A stretch of DNA of 64,000 bases from Jannaschia donghaensis (GTDB taxonomy: Bacteria > Pseudomonadota > Alphaproteobacteria > Rhodobacterales > Rhodobacteraceae), in NCBI RefSeq assembly GCF_001403795.1, contig NZ_CXSU01000005.1, positions 273,792-337,791 of the forward strand. The letters run 5' to 3'. The stretch's first letter is position 1. Every line of letters starts with the position of its first letter. A program made the translations under genes and the position numbers. The notes beneath the pieces are model-generated. The model worked only from the letters and a program-made list of their open reading frames with translations. It made no database searches and was not told the DNA's origin. This document shows, in pieces, positions 62,401 to 64,000 of the stretch.

Positions 62401-63588
62401 ATGTCGTTCTTCAAGAAGCTCAAGGATCGTCTGACGCGGTCGTCGTCCAAGCTGGAAGAAGGTCTGGACGCCATCGTGGAGGATGGCACGTCCGATCCGG
62501 GGCCGGACCCGGCCCCCGTGGCGGCTCCGCCCGCGTCTTCTTCGCCCCCGGCTGCTCCGACGACTGCCGCCCCGGCACCCGGAAGCGAAATTGTGCCGCC
62601 GCCTGCACCGACGTCCATCGTGCGCTCCGCGCCCGCCCCTGTTCCCGATCCGGTCGCACCGCCGTCCGCGCCCCCCGCCCAACCGTCCGAGGCGGATGCG
62701 AAGCCGGGCCTGCTGGGCCGTCTGATGGGGCGCGCCGCGCCGGAGGCGGCCCCGCGCCGCATCTTGGACGATGACATGTTGGAGCAGTTGGAAGAGTTGC
62801 TGATCGCATCGGACATGGGTGTCGAGACGGCCCTGCGCGTGACCGCCAACCTGGCCGAGGGTCGGATGGGGCGCAAACTGTCCTCCGAAGAGATCAAGCG
62901 CCTGATGGCGACCGAAATCGCGCGCATCATGGACCCGGTGGCCAAGCCGATGCCGTTGACGCCGCAGCGCCCGCAGGTGGTGCTTGTGGTGGGGGTGAAC
63001 GGGTCAGGCAAGACGACGACGATCGGCAAGCTGGCCAGCCAGTTCAAGGCCGCGGGCAAATCGGTCGTGATCGCCGCCGGGGACACGTTTCGCGCGGCGG
63101 CGGTCGAACAGTTGCAGGTCTGGGGCGACCGCGCGGGCGTGCCGGTGATGGTGGCCCCCCAGGGGTCGGACCCGGCGTCGCTGGCGTTCGAGGCGATGAC
63201 GAAGGCCGAGGCCGACGGCGCGGACCTGCTGCTGATCGACACGGCGGGGCGGTTGTCGAACCGTGCCGATCTGATGGAGGAATTGGCCAAGATCGTCCGT
63301 GTGATCCGCAAAAAGGACCCGACCGCGCCGCATAACACCCTGCTGGTGTTGGATGCGACCACGGGGCAGAACGCGCTGACGCAGGTGGAGGTCTTCAAGA
63401 AGCTGTCGGACGTATCGGGTCTGGTGATGACCAAGCTGGACGGGACGGCCAAGGGTGGCGTGCTGGTGGCGCTGGCCGACCGCTTCGGCCTGCCGATCCA
63501 CGCGATCGGCGTGGGGGAGCAGATCGACGATCTGGACGCCTTCGACCCCGAGGAATTCGCCGCCGCCCTGGTGGGGCTGGAGGCGTGA
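62401..63588 (+). CDS. ftsY: signal recognition particle receptor FtsY
   Basis: A 395-residue SRP GTPase. After a Pro/Ala-rich acidic A region of ~100 residues come the helical N domain (LEQLEELLIASDMGVETA) and the G domain with G1 GVNGSGKTTT near residue 200, DTFRAAA, G3 DTAGR, and G4 TKLDGTAKGG. It docks ribosome-SRP complexes at the membrane. The ATG at 62401 starts the conserved MSFFKKLKD. The next gene overlaps its stop (GTGA). Confidence 0.96.
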   Translation: MSFFKKLKDRLTRSSSKLEEGLDAIVEDGTSDPGPDPAPVAAPPASSSPPAAPTTAAPAPGSEIVPPPAPTSIVRSAPAPVPDPVAPPSAPPAQPSEADAKPGLLGRLMGRAAPEAAPRRILDDDMLEQLEELLIASDMGVETALRVTANLAEGRMGRKLSSEEIKRLMATEIARIMDPVAKPMPLTPQRPQVVLVVGVNGSGKTTTIGKLASQFKAAGKSVVIAAGDTFRAAAVEQLQVWGDRAGVPVMVAPQGSDPASLAFEAMTKAEADGADLLLIDTAGRLSNRADLMEELAKIVRVIRKKDPTAPHNTLLVLDATTGQNALTQVEVFKKLSDVSGLVMTKLDGTAKGGVLVALADRFGLPIHAIGVGEQIDDLDAFDPEEFAAALVGLEA

Positions 63589-64000
63589 TACGCATGCTGC
63601 CCATGCTGGCGCTGCTGTCCGGGCCGGCGGGCGCGGCGACGCAGATGGAGTGCCAGGCGTTGATCGCGCGCGTGCCGGTGACGGTGGACACGGTCGACAG
63701 CATTGCCGGCGTATGCCTCTTCTCTGACGTGCGGTTCGGCGCGGCTCCGACCGCGTGGCGGGCGGATCGCATATCGTTGGGCGGAGACATAGACGCCTTG
63801 CCAGATGCCCTTCCGGTCCGGTTGTCGGGCGGGGTGACGGGATTGGCGATCGACCCGATCATCGAAGGCTATCCGCGGATGGCGTGGTTGATCCGACAGC
63901 AGGCGGAACCCGGCATCAGCATATCCTTCGACACGACGTCCGAGGCGGGGGTGCTGCGGATCAATTCGCTGCTGTTCCGGATGGACGAGACCAACGAGAT
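63585..64000 (+). CDS. exported protein, unknown function (3' end beyond window)
   Basis: The frame from a GTG at 63585, overlapping the ftsY stop as GTGA, remains open to the window edge (about 138 residues). An ATG at 63594 is an alternative. The N terminus looks like a short signal peptide (MLPMLALLSGPAGAATQ), followed by MECQALIARVPVTV and a Cys at VCLFSDV. No family recognised. Coupling to ftsY suggests co-expression only. Confidence 0.55.
   Translation, partial: MIRMLPMLALLSGPAGAATQMECQALIARVPVTVDTVDSIAGVCLFSDVRFGAAPTAWRADRISLGGDIDALPDALPVRLSGGVTGLAIDPIIEGYPRMAWLIRQQAEPGISISFDTTSEAGVLRINSLLFRMDETNE

Overview
The window reads as chromosomal DNA from a high-GC alphaproteobacterium of the Rhodobacteraceae (Roseobacter group). 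The evidence is third-position G/C codons, the gene repertoire and several lineage-typical arrangements: prfC followed by two small unknown genes, serS / yajC-secD-secF, ThyX-type thymidylate synthase, secG-pyrG, gor-hflK-hflC-degP, and a HisQMP-like transporter beside glutamine-synthetase-like enzymes. This is inference from gene content; no rRNA, tRNA, insertion sequence, prophage or CRISPR array was seen.

Layout. 1-9653: catabolic genes. A partial haloacid dehalogenase, an alpha/beta hydrolase and a PLP dehydratase read rightwards; an MFS efflux pump converges on them. A translationally coupled leftward set pobA-pcaD-pcaB (4-hydroxybenzoate/protocatechuate branch) faces a rightward alcohol dehydrogenase, enolase-superfamily enzyme and small ATPase. 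9662-19359: mostly leftward housekeeping (RhlE-like helicase, prfC operon, an atypical SDR, rsmC, clpS, serS) with osmC and a HAD hydrolase rightward. 19516-25037: yajC-secD-secF, a TSUP transporter, an Mth938-like gene, two Flp-pilin-like genes, gloA. 25195-27176: thyX and an AT-richer ParA-type ATPase that looks acquired. 27173-36390: a polyamine/gamma-glutamyl-amine style cluster (FAD amine oxidase, two glutamine-synthetase-like ligases, GATase) with a complete polar amino acid type ABC transporter. 36429-43259: rlmJ, an outer-membrane MipA-like protein, PhzF, pyrG, secG, purA. 43327-54301: a very acidic 816-residue protein, thiamine pyrophosphokinase, rpiA, gor, hflKC, a Do-type protease. 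54349-58417: an acyltransferase, a lipoprotein, a ferredoxin and a patch of small secreted proteins, two of them paralogous. 58445-64000: AlkB-like monooxygenase, an orphan NuoE-NuoF fusion, a lytic transglycosylase, ftsY and a truncated exported protein.

How the parts fit. Protein export and envelope quality control are well represented (YajC, SecDF, SecG, FtsY, HflKC, Do protease). The transporter genes at 32517-35867, followed directly by the ligase at 31156-32520 and near the second ligase, GATase and oxidase, suggest uptake of an amine or amino-acid-like nitrogen source and its processing through gamma-glutamyl intermediates.

Nothing here is a clear new defence or mobile system. The points most worth a second look are: an ABC permease whose conserved-looking N terminus has no ATG/GTG/TTG start; an SDR lacking its catalytic lysine; an enolase-superfamily enzyme with glycine at the first metal-ligand position; an orphan NuoEF-like diaphorase preceded by a perfect inverted repeat; the stand-alone low-GC ParA gene; a small secreted-protein patch; and an unannotated 49-residue membrane ORF.
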